Assembly (NCBI RefSeq): GCF_015207825.1
Contig: NZ_JADEWC010000004.1
Coordinates: forward strand, 52,155-116,154
Length of the DNA stretch: 64,000 nt
Reading direction: 5' to 3'
Source: Cyanobacterium stanieri LEGE 03274
Lineage (GTDB): Bacteria; Cyanobacteriota; Cyanobacteriia; Cyanobacteriales; Cyanobacteriaceae
The position numbers were made by a program, and so were the translations under genes. A model generated the notes under the pieces. It was given only the letters and a program-made list of their open reading frames with translations. It was not told where the DNA came from and did not search any database. Positions 1 through 10,616 of this stretch are shown in pieces (position 1 is the first letter of the stretch; each line of letters starts with the position of its first letter).

Positions 1-1
1 A

Positions 2-2224
2 GCTAAAGTAATCGTCGACAAAGATCCAGTACCTACTTCTTTCGAGAAATGGGGTAAGCCTGGACACTTTGATCGGACTTTAGCTAGAGGACCCAAAACC
101 ACCACTTGGATTTGGAATCTTCACGCCGACGCACACGATTTCGATAGCCAAACTAGCGACCTAGAAGATATTTCTCGTAAAATCTTCAGCGCTCATTTTG
201 GTCACTTAGCAGTAGTATTTGTTTGGTTAAGTGGGATGTATTTCCACGGAGCCCGTTTCTCCAATTATGAAGCGTGGTTGTCCGATCCCATCAATATTAA
301 ACCCAGCGCCCAACAAGTGTGGTCTATTGTAGGACAAGACATCCTCAATGGCGACATGGGTGGTGGTTTCCAAGGTATTCAAATCACATCTGGCTTCTTC
401 CAACTTTGGAGAGCCTCAGGTTTCACCAATAGCTATCAGCTCTATGTAACCGCCATCGGTGGTTTAGTCATGGCTGGTTTAATGCTCTTTGCTGGTTGGT
501 TTCACTACCACAAAGCAGCCCCTAAACTAGAATGGTTCCAAAATGTGGAATCCATGATGAACCATCACCTCGCCGGTTTACTAGGGTTAGGCTCTTTGGG
601 CTGGGCAGGACACCAAATCCATGTATCTTTACCTATTAACAAGTTATTAGATGCTGGAGTTGCCCCTGCGGACATTCCCTTACCCCATGAGTTCATTCTC
701 GATGCAGGTAAGATGGCTGAATTGTATCCTAGTTTCGCCGAAGGTTTAAAACCATTCTTTACCTTGAATTGGGGTGTTTACTCCGATTTCTTGACCTTCA
801 AAGGTGGCTTAAACCCCGTAACTGGTGGTCTTTGGTTATCCGATACAGCTCACCATCACCTTGCCATCGCGGTTCTCTTCATTATTGCTGGTCATATGTA
901 CCGCACTAACTGGGGTATTGGTCACAGCATGAAAGAAATTTTAGAAGGTCACAAAGGACCCTTCACTGGTGAAGGTCACACTGGACTTTATGAAATTTTA
1001 ACCACTTCATGGCACGCCCAATTAGCCATTAACTTAGCATTACTAGGTTCTTTAACCATCATCGTGGCACAACATATGTACGCCATGCCTCCTTATCCCT
1101 ACTTAGCTACCGACTACGGTACTCAGTTATCTATCTTCACTCACCATATGTGGATCGGTGGATTCTTGATTGTAGGTGCCGGAGCTCACGCTTCCATCTT
1201 CATGGTTCGTGATTATGATCCTGCTAAAAATGTTAATAACCTTTTAGATAGAGTATTACGTCATAGAGACGCTATTATCTCTCACCTCAACTGGGTATGT
1301 ATTTTCCTCGGCTTCCATAGCTTCGGTCTATACATTCACAACGACACCATGAGAGCTTTAGGCCGTCCTCAAGACATGTTCTCTGATAGTGCAATTCAGT
1401 TACAACCTGTATTTGCTCAGTGGATTCAAAACCTTCATTCCGTAGCCCCCGGTGGCACCGCTCCTTTCGCTTCTGGTCCTGCTAGTTACGCTTTTGGTGG
1501 CGATGTAGTGGCCGTGGGTGGCAAAGTGGCTATGATGCCCATTGCTTTAGGAACTGCTGATTTCATGGTTCACCATATCCATGCTTTCACCATTCACGTT
1601 ACCGTGTTAATCCTTCTCAAAGGTGTACTTTATGCCCGTAGCTCCAGACTTATCCCCGATAAAGCTGAGCTTGGCTTCCGTTTCCCCTGTGATGGTCCTG
1701 GTCGTGGTGGTACTTGTCAAGTATCCGGATGGGATCATGTGTTCTTAGGTCTATTCTGGATGTACAACTCTTTATCCATTGTTATCTTCCACTTCAGCTG
1801 GAAAATGCAATCTGATGTATGGGGTAGTGTAGCTCCCGATGGCACCGTATCTCACATCACTGGTGGTAACTTTGCCCAAAGTGCTATTACCATCAACGGT
1901 TGGTTAAGAGACTTCTTATGGGCGCAAGCCGCTAACGTAATTAACTCTTACGGTTCCGCTCTATCTGCTTACGGAATTATGTTCCTCGCAGGTCACTTCG
2001 TTTTTGCCTTCAGCTTAATGTTCCTATTCAGTGGACGTGGCTACTGGCAAGAATTAATTGAATCCATTGTATGGGCTCATAACAAACTCAATCTAGCCCC
2101 TGCAATTCAACCCCGTGCTTTGAGCATCGTTCAAGGTCGTGCGGTTGGGGTAGCTCACTATCTCTTAGGAGGTATTGTAACTACCTGGGCATTCTTCCTC
2201 TGTCGAATCCTCGCCGTAGGTTAA
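2..2224 (+). CDS. psaA: Photosystem I P700 apoprotein A1 (5' end outside window)
   Basis: PsaA is one of the two large membrane subunits that form the photosystem I core and bind P700, A0, A1 and, with PsaB, the FX iron-sulfur cluster. The reading frame is open from base 2 and gives about 740 residues ending at 2224; the family is about 750 long, so roughly a dozen N-terminal residues lie upstream of the window. The frame upstream of the first internal ATG (236) reads like the usual PsaA N-terminus ([19 protein letters not shown]), so 236 is not the start. The FX-binding loop [12 protein letters not shown] is present near base 1680, and many His residues lie in membrane helices. psaB follows after 257 bp in the same direction, the usual psaAB arrangement. 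Identification is certain. Confidence 0.98.
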   Translation, partial: AKVIVDKDPVPTSFEKWGKPGHFDRTLARGPKTTTWIWNLHADAHDFDSQTSDLEDISRKIFSAHFGHLAVVFVWLSGMYFHGARFSNYEAWLSDPINIKPSAQQVWSIVGQDILNGDMGGGFQGIQITSGFFQLWRASGFTNSYQLYVTAIGGLVMAGLMLFAGWFHYHKAAPKLEWFQNVESMMNHHLAGLLGLGSLGWAGHQIHVSLPINKLLDAGVAPADIPLPHEFILDAGKMAELYPSFAEGLKPFFTLNWGVYSDFLTFKGGLNPVTGGLWLSDTAHHHLAIAVLFIIAGHMYRTNWGIGHSMKEILEGHKGPFTGEGHTGLYEILTTSWHAQLAINLALLGSLTIIVAQHMYAMPPYPYLATDYGTQLSIFTHHMWIGGFLIVGAGAHASIFMVRDYDPAKNVNNLLDRVLRHRDAIISHLNWVCIFLGFHSFGLYIHNDTMRALGRPQDMFSDSAIQLQPVFAQWIQNLHSVAPGGTAPFASGPASYAFGGDVVAVGGKVAMMPIALGTADFMVHHIHAFTIHVTVLILLKGVLYARSSRLIPDKAELGFRFPCDGPGRGGTCQVSGWDHVFLGLFWMYNSLSIVIFHFSWKMQSDVWGSVAPDGTVSHITGGNFAQSAITINGWLRDFLWAQAANVINSYGSALSAYGIMFLAGHFVFAFSLMFLFSGRGYWQELIESIVWAHNKLNLAPAIQPRALSIVQGRAVGVAHYLLGGIVTTWAFFLCRILAVG

Positions 2225-2481
2225 GAATGTAAACTTTCTCTACAATTGTGGGGAAAGGGACGGTTAAATAGGTTATAAAATAACAAATGAAGCCGTTTTA
2301 AAAGTTAAATTAGAGGTTGATGATGATGTAAATCATTTTCAACAAGATTAAAAAAAACACTTTAAAACTTGCCCGGACTTATCCTCATAGGCTCTGGGCA
2401 AGAGCAAAAAAACAAAATTGAGCAACGACAAAATAAAACGTTGACCCTCATTGTGTAACAGGAGACTTCCTAGAAAAAGCT

Positions 2482-4683
2482 ATGGCAACTAAATTTCCCA
2501 AATTTAGCCAAGATTTAGCCCAAGATCCAACTACAAGGCGGATATGGTACGGAATAGCTACCGCTCATGACTTTGAAACCCATGACGGTATGACCGAAGA
2601 GAACCTCTATCAAAAGATTTTTGCTTCTCACTTCGGTCATTTGGCGATTATCTTCCTCTGGACTTCCGGTACCGTATTCCATGTAGCATGGCAAGGCAAT
2701 TTTGAGCAGTGGATCAAAGATCCTTTAAACGTACGTCCCATCGCCCATGCGATTTGGGATCCTCATTTCGGTCAAGGTGCGATCGATGCTTTCTCTCAAG
2801 CTGGTTCATCTAGTCCCGTAAACGTCGCTTACTCTGGTGTTTACCACTGGTTTTATACCATCGGTATGACCACAAATCAAGACTTATACAGTGGTGCAGT
2901 AGGTCTTTTAATCCTCTCTGCTGTGTTCTTGTTTGCTGGTTGGTTACACTTACAACCTAAGTTCCGTCCTAGCCTTTCTTGGTTCAAGAATGCTGAGTCT
3001 CGCCTAAACCACCATTTAGCCGGTTTATTCGGTGTGAGTTCTTTAGCATGGACTGGTCACTTAGTTCACGTAGCCATTCCTGAGTCCCGTGGTATCCATG
3101 TAGGTTGGGATAACTTCTTGAGTGTAAAACCTCACCCTGCTGGGTTAGCTCCTTTCTTTACTGGTAATTGGGGTGTTTATGCTCAAAACCCTGACACTGC
3201 TAACCATGCCTTCGGAACTGCTGATGGTGCAGGAACTGCAATCCTTACTTTCTTAGGTGGTTTCCATCCTCAAACCGAGTCTTTATGGTTGACTGACATT
3301 GCACACCATCACTTGGCGATCGCAGTTATCTTCATTATTGCTGGTCATATGTACCGCACTAACTGGGGAATCGGTCACAGCATCAAAGACATCTTAGCTG
3401 CTCACAATCCTCCTTCTGGAAGATTAGGCGCAGGACATAGAGGTTTATATGACACCGTTAACAACTCTTTACACTTCCAGTTAGGTTTAGCCCTAGCTTC
3501 CTTAGGGGTTGTAACTTCCTTGGTGGCTCAACATATGTACTCTCTACCTTCCTACGCTTTCATTGCTAAGGACTACACCACCCAAGCGGCCCTTTACACC
3601 CACCACCAGTATATCGCTGGATTCTTAATGGTTGGTGCTTTTGCCCACGGTGCAATCTTCTTTGTACGTGACTACGATCCCGAAGCTAACAAAGATAACG
3701 TTTTAGCCCGTATGCTAGAACACAAAGAGGCGATCATTTCCCACCTCAGCTGGGTATCCCTCTTCTTAGGTTTCCACACCCTCGGACTTTATGTTCATAA
3801 CGATGTAGTGGTTGCTTTCGGTACTCCCGAAAAACAAATCCTCATCGAACCTGTATTCGCTCAGTTTGTTCAAGCGGCTTCTGGTAAAGCTCTTTATGGC
3901 TTTGACGCCTTACTTGCTAACCCTGACAGTATCGCTTCTACTTCTAGCGCAGTATGGTTACCTGGTTGGTTAGATGCTATCAATAGTGGTACTAACTCCT
4001 TATTCCTCAGCATCGGTCCTGGTGACTTCTTAGTACACCATGCGATCGCCCTTGGTTTACATACCACCACCTTAATTTTGGTCAAAGGTGCTTTAGATGC
4101 TCGTGGTTCTAAACTAATGCCCGACAAAAAAGACTTTGGTTACTCCTTCCCTTGTGATGGTCCTGGCCGTGGCGGTACTTGTGACATCTCCGCATGGGAT
4201 GCCTTCTACCTCGCTATGTTCTGGATGTTAAACACCCTCGGTTGGTTAACCTTCTACTGGCATTGGAAACACCTTGGTGTATGGACTGGCAATGTTGCCC
4301 AGTTCAACGAAAACTCTACCTACCTCATGGGTTGGTTCAGAGATTACCTATGGGCGAACTCCGCTCAGTTAATCAACGGTTATAACCCCTATGGTGTTAA
4401 TAACCTCTCCGTCTGGGCTTGGATGTTCTTATTTGGACACCTCGTTTGGGCCACTGGTTTCATGTTCTTAATCTCTTGGCGTGGATATTGGCAAGAGTTG
4501 ATCGAAACTATCGTATGGGCGCACGAGCGCACTCCTCTAGCTAACTTAGTTCGCTGGAAAGACAAGCCCGTTGCATTGTCCATCGTACAAGCTCGTTTGG
4601 TTGGTTTAGCCCACTTTACTATCGGTTACATCCTTACCTACGCAGCCTTCTTGATTGCTTCTACAGCTGGTAAGTTCGGTTAA
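2482..4683 (+). CDS. psaB: Photosystem I P700 apoprotein A2
   Basis: PsaB is the partner of PsaA in the photosystem I heterodimer. At 733 residues it has the normal family length. It starts [20 protein letters not shown], a typical PsaB N-terminus, with a purine-rich AGGAGA about 18 bases upstream of the ATG. The second half of the FX site, [12 protein letters not shown], is near base 4150. The C-terminal helices ([18 protein letters not shown]...) are intact. It is co-directional with psaA across a 257-bp spacer that holds no other gene, and a strong hairpin terminator follows at 4720-4746, so the two are probably one transcript. Nothing is broken or unusual. Confidence 0.99.
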   Translation: MATKFPKFSQDLAQDPTTRRIWYGIATAHDFETHDGMTEENLYQKIFASHFGHLAIIFLWTSGTVFHVAWQGNFEQWIKDPLNVRPIAHAIWDPHFGQGAIDAFSQAGSSSPVNVAYSGVYHWFYTIGMTTNQDLYSGAVGLLILSAVFLFAGWLHLQPKFRPSLSWFKNAESRLNHHLAGLFGVSSLAWTGHLVHVAIPESRGIHVGWDNFLSVKPHPAGLAPFFTGNWGVYAQNPDTANHAFGTADGAGTAILTFLGGFHPQTESLWLTDIAHHHLAIAVIFIIAGHMYRTNWGIGHSIKDILAAHNPPSGRLGAGHRGLYDTVNNSLHFQLGLALASLGVVTSLVAQHMYSLPSYAFIAKDYTTQAALYTHHQYIAGFLMVGAFAHGAIFFVRDYDPEANKDNVLARMLEHKEAIISHLSWVSLFLGFHTLGLYVHNDVVVAFGTPEKQILIEPVFAQFVQAASGKALYGFDALLANPDSIASTSSAVWLPGWLDAINSGTNSLFLSIGPGDFLVHHAIALGLHTTTLILVKGALDARGSKLMPDKKDFGYSFPCDGPGRGGTCDISAWDAFYLAMFWMLNTLGWLTFYWHWKHLGVWTGNVAQFNENSTYLMGWFRDYLWANSAQLINGYNPYGVNNLSVWAWMFLFGHLVWATGFMFLISWRGYWQELIETIVWAHERTPLANLVRWKDKPVALSIVQARLVGLAHFTIGYILTYAAFLIASTAGKFG

Positions 4684-4719
4684 AACTTGAATTTGCCCCC
4701 ATAAGTGATTAAAAATTAG

Positions 4720-4746
4720 CCCTCTACTTCGGTAGGGGGTTTTTTC
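4720..4746 (+). terminator. Rho-independent terminator of psaAB
   Basis: An 8-bp stem (CCCTCTAC pairing with GTAGGGGG, one G-U pair) closes a TTCG tetraloop and is followed directly by six T residues. It lies 37 bp after the psaB stop codon. Confidence 0.9.
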
Positions 4747-4750
4747 TTCA

Positions 4751-4783
4751 ATTGACAATGGACAATTAACAATGGACAATTAA
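4751..4783. repeat. Heptanucleotide repeat tract (ACAATGG/ACAATTA type)
   Basis: Tandem degenerate 7-mers, read as TTGACAA/TGGACAA/TTAACAA units. The same units recur in many intergenic gaps of this window, resembling the short tandemly repeated repetitive sequences described in cyanobacteria. It sits between the psaB terminator and the methyltransferase start. Confidence 0.75.
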
Positions 4784-4813
4784 TTTTCTGCTTAACAATT
4801 ACCCATGGACTAG

Positions 4814-6046
4814 ATGACTCTTGATTCTCAATTATCAATTATCAATTCTCCACTAAGAAAAAGACCCATTGCCATTGATTTATTTGCAGGGTGTGGGGGA
4901 ATGTCCTTGGGTTTAGAAGCATCAGGGTTTGACATTGTCGCTGCGGTGGAAATTGATCCTATTCATGCTTTAATTCATCATCTGAATTTTCCCTATACTA
5001 AAACCATTTGCCAAGATATTACTCAATTAGATACAGGGATTTTAAAAGATATACTCCGAAAAAGAGAACTTGATTTGGTGGCAGGGGGGCCTCCTTGTCA
5101 GGGTTTTTCGTTGATGGGAAAACGTCAACTAGATGATCCTCGTAACTCCCTTGTATTCGAGTATTTGAGAGTGATTAGGGATTTACAACCAAAATATTTT
5201 ATATTTGAAAATGTGCCTGGAATGTTGACAGGAACACATCAGCAATTTTTAAAGCAGTTAATCGAAGAGTTTAATAATATTGGTTATACTGTACCTCAAC
5301 CCAAGATTATGGATGCCAGTGATTTTGGAGCACCTCAGAAACGAAAACGCCTAATTTTGTTAGGAAGTCGTGGGGATATGATTCCCCTTAATTATCCGAT
5401 GGAAACAGGGGAATTTAATGATGTACAAAGTGCGATCGGTGATTTAAATTTAATCCCTGCTTTTATCGGTACTAATCAAGGCATTAAAGCCGAAACATTA
5501 GACTATTCGGGATTTAGAAATAATTTTGCTTTAAAACCTCAAGGTATTTATTCCCTGTGTCACCGAAGAGAAAGGAATAACTTAATATATAACCATGTAG
5601 GTTCAAACCATACAGAAAAATCAAAACAGCGCTTTCAATCACTATCACCTGGAAAAAAAGATCAAATTAGTCGTTTTCTCAAACTCTCCCCCAACGGATT
5701 ATGTAATACCCTAAGGGCAGGTACCAGTAGCGATAAAGGCTCTTACACAGCCCCACGTCCCATCCACTATCAACAAGCTCGATGTATTACTGTTAGAGAA
5801 GGAGCTAGATTACATACTTTTCCTGATTGGTTTTTATTTCATGAAACAATTTGGCATGGGTTTCGGGAAATTGGTAACGCTGTAATTCCTATTTTTGCTA
5901 AAACATTAGGAGATGAAATTACTAAAAATTTAGCAGTGGATGTTAGTCCGTTAGAAACACGAAAAATAAAGACCTTATCCATTGATTTAATTACATATAA
6001 TATGAGCCAAGCCATTGAATATTGGTTTCGATCTGAAAATTTTTAG
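4814..6046 (+). CDS. Orphan DNA (cytosine-5-)-methyltransferase
   Basis: This is a C5-cytosine DNA methyltransferase of 410 residues that transfers a methyl group from S-adenosylmethionine to cytosine in a target site. All landmark motifs are visible: motif I DLFAGCGGMSLG (residues 22-33), motif IV GGPPCQGFS with catalytic Cys95, motif VI ENV (132-134), motif VIII QKRKRL and motif X GNAV near the C-terminus. No restriction endonuclease or specificity gene is adjacent, so it looks solitary. Cyanobacteria carry orphan C5 methyltransferases of this type, such as M.Ssp6803I, which methylates CGATCG, the core of HIP1; the sequence reads as related to that type, but target specificity is inferred. 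The first dozen residues are encoded by a heptamer repeat tract (4824-4850), and no later ATG lies before motif I, so the start is likely but not certain. Confidence 0.93.
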   Translation: MTLDSQLSIINSPLRKRPIAIDLFAGCGGMSLGLEASGFDIVAAVEIDPIHALIHHLNFPYTKTICQDITQLDTGILKDILRKRELDLVAGGPPCQGFSLMGKRQLDDPRNSLVFEYLRVIRDLQPKYFIFENVPGMLTGTHQQFLKQLIEEFNNIGYTVPQPKIMDASDFGAPQKRKRLILLGSRGDMIPLNYPMETGEFNDVQSAIGDLNLIPAFIGTNQGIKAETLDYSGFRNNFALKPQGIYSLCHRRERNNLIYNHVGSNHTEKSKQRFQSLSPGKKDQISRFLKLSPNGLCNTLRAGTSSDKGSYTAPRPIHYQQARCITVREGARLHTFPDWFLFHETIWHGFREIGNAVIPIFAKTLGDEITKNLAVDVSPLETRKIKTLSIDLITYNMSQAIEYWFRSENF

Positions 6047-6169
6047 GATCGCACATTATTAATTTCAAGAAAAAAAGCAATTTCTAATAATTAAATATGA
6101 TCAATGCTGATCACCAACATGGAATTAGTTAGTTTTATCTATATTGCGAATAAATACTATCAAATTATC

Positions 6170-6349
6170 TTAATTAACACAAGAGTTAGATAGCGCGGTT
6201 TCTAAAACCTTACAGGCACGAGATTGACAACTACCACAACGAAGAGAAACAGAAGTTTGCTCAGACAACTGCTCTATGGAAGATACGCCCTGTTTAACTG
6301 CCTTGTGTATATCCTTTTCTGTTACAGCGTTACAAATACAAACGTACAT
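6170..6349 (-). CDS. bfd: Bacterioferritin-associated [2Fe-2S] ferredoxin (Bfd family)
   Basis: A 59-residue protein starting MYVCICNAVTEKDIHKAVKQ. It has the Bfd cysteine pattern C-x-C (Cys4, Cys6) followed by C-x2-C (Cys38, Cys41) in RCGSCQSRAC, which ligates a [2Fe-2S] cluster. Bfd-type proteins deliver electrons to bacterioferritin to release stored iron; no ferritin gene is next to it here. Its length is normal for the family and both ends are clean. A longer open frame on the opposite strand (6224-6499) is a shadow of this gene. It is transcribed away from the 6350-6688 gap, which must hold its promoter. Confidence 0.9.
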   Translation of the reverse strand: MYVCICNAVTEKDIHKAVKQGVSSIEQLSEQTSVSLRCGSCQSRACKVLETALSNSCVN

Positions 6350-6688
6350 TCTTTCTTCCTGCTAATCTTTAGCAATAACTTTTTGGTTAACTTTATTATT
6401 GCAAATATATTTCATTATGTCCACAGTTTTTTGAAAAAAAGATTAAGGGTTAGCTACGAAGCTATTTCACTTAATTCGGTTTATAGTCACAGTGGTTAAA
6501 TAAAAAGATAAGACAATCTCATCACAAATTTAATTTATAACAGCGCACCTTAGCAACAAAAGAAAATTGTCAGTATGTTATAAATTTCCTATCAATGAGA
6601 CACATTTCAAACAAAAAGATCGTCAAATGGAGAAATTATATTTAAAATCTAATTTTGGACTTATACAACCTCAATAAACTAATTTTCT
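6350..6688. other. Intergenic region between bfd and the DUF3370 gene
   Basis: This 339-bp A+T-rich gap separates divergent genes and should contain both promoters. I see no other gene, no strong hairpin and no repeat copy in it. Confidence 0.6.
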
Positions 6689-8041
6689 ATGTTAGAGTTA
6701 CTTTCACTACTAATCCCTGTCAATCTATCTCCCTCAATACAACAGCCCAAAGCGATATATACAGCTCAAACAAACCAAGCGCAACAAAACACAGAGAATC
6801 AAATTCGTCCCTTAAATGGTGAACTAAATCAAGTTCCCGTCTTTAATAGTAATAGTCCAGAATTAGTGCTAGGAGAAGGAATTTTACTTTCCACCTTTCC
6901 CAAAGGAAATCAAAATAATCCCGATGCCCATTTAGACTTTGCTTTTAATGGGGAATTTGATGTATTTGCCCACCACGTTTCCCGCCCCCCCGAAGAAGGA
7001 GACATGAGAACCCTTTATATTGGGATTTTAATGCACAATCCCACCGATGAGGACGTTAATATTTATGTCTTGCAAGGAGCAAGTTATCTAAGCCAACCCG
7101 ATGCCCCTTTTGTTTCCCTACCTTCTCAGGTATCAGGGCGTAATATTTTTGCCGGGCCTGGAAGCAGAGTCATGGGCGATATATTACAAAACAAAAGACA
7201 GGATATTTTTCCTGAAAGTATTACTATTCCTGCGGGGGAAAGTCGTATGCTATTAAATGTACCCATTCCTATCCATAGTTTAACTCCTCCCCTGAATGGC
7301 CGCTCTACCTATGTCAGATTAAGAAGTGATGGACAAATATATATGGCAAGTTTGGCAATGTATCGAGAGGATGAAGACGATGCCCCCGCAATCTCGGAAT
7401 GGCAGGAAATGTTAACCAATGGGGAGTTATCTTCCCCTCGGGATTTAGCCCCAACTCCCCTGGATGCAGAAGGTGCTTTTAGATATGGACGAGTGGCAGG
7501 GGTTTCGATGGGTAATATGTGGAAAGCCGACTTAGTGGATGATAATAGTCAGGTGTTAACCATTCCTAATAGTGGCGAGGCTTTTTCCTATGGTTTAAGT
7601 ACCCTTGTGAGGGGGCGTTTGGGTTCTGAGCAAGTGCAGACTGCTCCTTTGGCGGTAAGATATTCTGATACGGCTTTAGAAGCCCATGGAAATTATGGGG
7701 TACAGTATAGTTTGACTTTACCGTTATATAATCCTACCGATGAGGAAAAAACGGTGAGGGTTAAAATTTCCACGCCCATTAAAAAGGATGTGGGGAATTT
7801 GGAATTTTTGGATGAGCCAGGGCCACAAGTATTTTTTAGGGGCTTGGTACAGGTGAAATATACCGATGATGAGGGTTTACCCCGTTGGCGTTATTTTCAT
7901 TTAGTACAAAGAAGGGGAGAAGAAGGGCAGAATTTGGTAACGGTGACTTTACCGCCCAATGGTAATCGTTTGGTGTCGGTGGATTTTCTTTATCCTCCTG
8001 ATGCTACTCCTCCTCAAGTTTTGACGGTGATGACTGATTAG
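6689..8041 (+). CDS. DUF3370 domain-containing protein, probably exported
   Basis: A 450-residue protein that resembles the cyanobacterial DUF3370 family, whose function is not established. The N-terminus (MLELLSLLIPVNLSPSIQQP) is short and moderately hydrophobic, suggesting export or an unannotated signal. The remainder is rich in Asn, Asp and Pro with a beta-strand-like pattern and includes family-type blocks such as GEGILLSTFPKGNQNNPDAH and LHNPTDEDVNIYVLQGASYL-like text around residues 115-135. It stands alone between bfd (divergent) and a minus-strand pentapeptide gene (convergent). An outer-envelope or surface role is plausible but only inferred. Confidence 0.8.
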   Translation: MLELLSLLIPVNLSPSIQQPKAIYTAQTNQAQQNTENQIRPLNGELNQVPVFNSNSPELVLGEGILLSTFPKGNQNNPDAHLDFAFNGEFDVFAHHVSRPPEEGDMRTLYIGILMHNPTDEDVNIYVLQGASYLSQPDAPFVSLPSQVSGRNIFAGPGSRVMGDILQNKRQDIFPESITIPAGESRMLLNVPIPIHSLTPPLNGRSTYVRLRSDGQIYMASLAMYREDEDDAPAISEWQEMLTNGELSSPRDLAPTPLDAEGAFRYGRVAGVSMGNMWKADLVDDNSQVLTIPNSGEAFSYGLSTLVRGRLGSEQVQTAPLAVRYSDTALEAHGNYGVQYSLTLPLYNPTDEEKTVRVKISTPIKKDVGNLEFLDEPGPQVFFRGLVQVKYTDDEGLPRWRYFHLVQRRGEEGQNLVTVTLPPNGNRLVSVDFLYPPDATPPQVLTVMTD

Positions 8042-8055
8042 GTTCGCCCCTTATA

Positions 8056-8294
8056 TCCCCCAATTCTGGGGCAGAGGTGATTCAAAGTAGGAAAGAAAAA
8101 ACTCTAAAACCTTTACCAATATAAGGATATAGCGTTTTACTAACTTTGAGATTAAGAAATAGTAAAAGTCGCTGAGATTATCAATTTACAATCGTCAATA
8201 ATCAATACTCATTACTTATTACTCTTTACTCATTACTCTAACCTAACTAAAAATTTTAGAATGAATCACCCCTGCAGGGGTTCTGGGGGACTTT
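8056..8294. repeat. Repeat family B, copy 1: about 240-bp element with inverted ends
   Basis: The left end (TCCCCCAATTCTGGGG, then GGTGATTCA) is imperfectly repeated in inverse at the right end (TGAATCACCCC, then TTCTGGGGGA). The first 110 bp also match, in inverse orientation, the tract at 8951-9062. The middle contains tandem 7-mers (ACTCATT/ACTCTTT type, about 8207-8240). The structure resembles a decayed miniature transposable element. It fills the gap between DUF3370 and the pentapeptide gene. Confidence 0.55.
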
Positions 8295-8339
8295 AACATA
8301 TAGTTATCTTTTGATGGGGAGTGCATAGCCTTAGGAGTG

Positions 8340-8840
8340 TTATGGGCAACCTAATGATTGTCTGGTACTAGCATTGGTTACGGGGTTAACACCTGATGCG
8401 TTTTTACATAATTCGTTTACTTGTTCGCTATCTAGCACGGCAAAAGTAAAGTCTGCACCTTCTACGTTGGCATTTTTGAAGGTTGTACGTAGCATGATGG
8501 CATCTCTAAAAATAGCGTTGCTGAGATTTGTATTATTTAAACTGGTGACATAGACTAAGCCATCGCTCATATCTACCCCAGAAAAGTTTGCTCTTTCGGC
8601 ATTAACCCCGTTGAATACAGCGCCCCTTAGATCGCTATCATTAAATTTGGCATCTTCTAGGTTTACTTTGGTAAATTCTGCTAGTTGTAAGTTTTGCTCG
8701 GTGAAGTCTTCTCCTTTTAGGCTTTTGCTTTCAAAGGTGGAGGTTACGAAACTAGAACTAGCAGCGATCGCCCCTTGAGGTAGTACAATCACGGATAACA
8801 CTAAAATAATGGCACAAAAAAAAGCAGGTATTTTACGCAT
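8340..8840 (-). CDS. Pentapeptide-repeat protein with signal peptide (probable thylakoid lumen or periplasm)
   Basis: A 166-residue protein. Residues 1-27 form a signal peptide with a basic start (MRK), a hydrophobic core and an AIA-A cleavage site. Residues about 35-135 are A(D/N)LxX-type pentapeptide repeats (for example [18 protein letters not shown]), which fold as a right-handed quadrilateral helix. A short tail holds two Cys residues (ELCKNA and LGCP), which could form a disulfide. It resembles the small lumenal pentapeptide proteins of cyanobacteria and chloroplasts (TL17/TL15 type), whose role is unclear. The gene is bracketed by two inverted copies of repeat family B and stands alone. 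Confidence 0.85.
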   Translation of the reverse strand: MRKIPAFFCAIILVLSVIVLPQGAIAASSSFVTSTFESKSLKGEDFTEQNLQLAEFTKVNLEDAKFNDSDLRGAVFNGVNAERANFSGVDMSDGLVYVTSLNNTNLSNAIFRDAIMLRTTFKNANVEGADFTFAVLDSEQVNELCKNASGVNPVTNASTRQSLGCP

Positions 8841-8880
8841 AGTTAAATATTAGGTATTAGATGTTAGGATAAATAAACCA

Positions 8881-8908
8881 GGGAATAGGCAATAGGCAAT
8901 AGGCAATA
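8881..8908. repeat. Four tandem heptamers
   Basis: Exactly four units, GGGAATA followed by three GGCAATA, without interruption. This is the cleanest heptamer array in the window, located upstream of the pentapeptide gene. Confidence 0.85.
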
Positions 8909-8950
8909 GTTTTCAATGGTTTATGGTTATAAATTGATAACCTAAACATT

Positions 8951-9062
8951 TTTTACTACTTCTTAATCCTAAAAACTCTAAAACGCTATATTGTTTTACT
9001 GGTAATAGTCTGAGCGTTTTTATATTCCTATTTTGAATAACCCTTACCAATTTTGGGGGACT
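8951..9062. repeat. Repeat family B, copy 2 (inverted relative to copy 1)
   Basis: Read on the minus strand, this tract shares blocks with 8056-8167: TCCCCCAA at the end, then ATTCAAAATAGGAA, TTACCAGTAAAA, ATATAGCGTTTTA and GATTAAGAAGTAGTAAA. The two copies flank the pentapeptide gene as an inverted pair. An open frame across this tract (8913-9119, minus) is not a gene. Confidence 0.55.
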
Positions 9063-9095
9063 TAAATTATAAGTTTTTAAACAAATTTGATACAA

Positions 9096-9115
9096 CAAGG
9101 GGTTTAAACCCCTTG
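9096..9115. terminator. Palindromic terminator-like hairpin downstream of ahcY
   Basis: A perfect 20-bp palindrome built on AAGGGG/CCCCTT arms, starting 14 bp beyond the ahcY stop codon. Similar AAGGGG...CCCCTT hairpins follow argS (23181) and glgA (57235), so this is a recurrent terminator form here. The T-run is weak. Confidence 0.6.
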
Positions 9116-9128
9116 CCAAGAATAAAAA

Positions 9129-10436
<1,308 letters not shown>

Positions 10437-10616
10437 CTACCTATCATATAGCTAACTATGAAGAATTAACAAACCTGCCCACAATATTTCCAGACTAATA
10501 TTAATTGTTATAAAAATTACTACTCAAAAATACTTGCATACTTAAATATATGATTAATATTTCCCAGTAATGGGGCAATAATCTATTAAGTTTTAATTTT
10601 TTATGGAATCAACAAA

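Noticed and set aside
2225..2481. Small gene in the psaA-psaB spacer
   Set aside because: No frame with a start and protein-like content; the spacer is ordinary.
6224..6499. 91-codon open frame on the plus strand
   Set aside because: It begins as a run of Thr/Lys/Arg followed by random hydrophobic text and covers, in antisense, the convincing bfd gene.
8913..9119. 68-codon open frame on the minus strand
   Set aside because: It runs through repeat family B and the ahcY terminator palindrome and has no family features.
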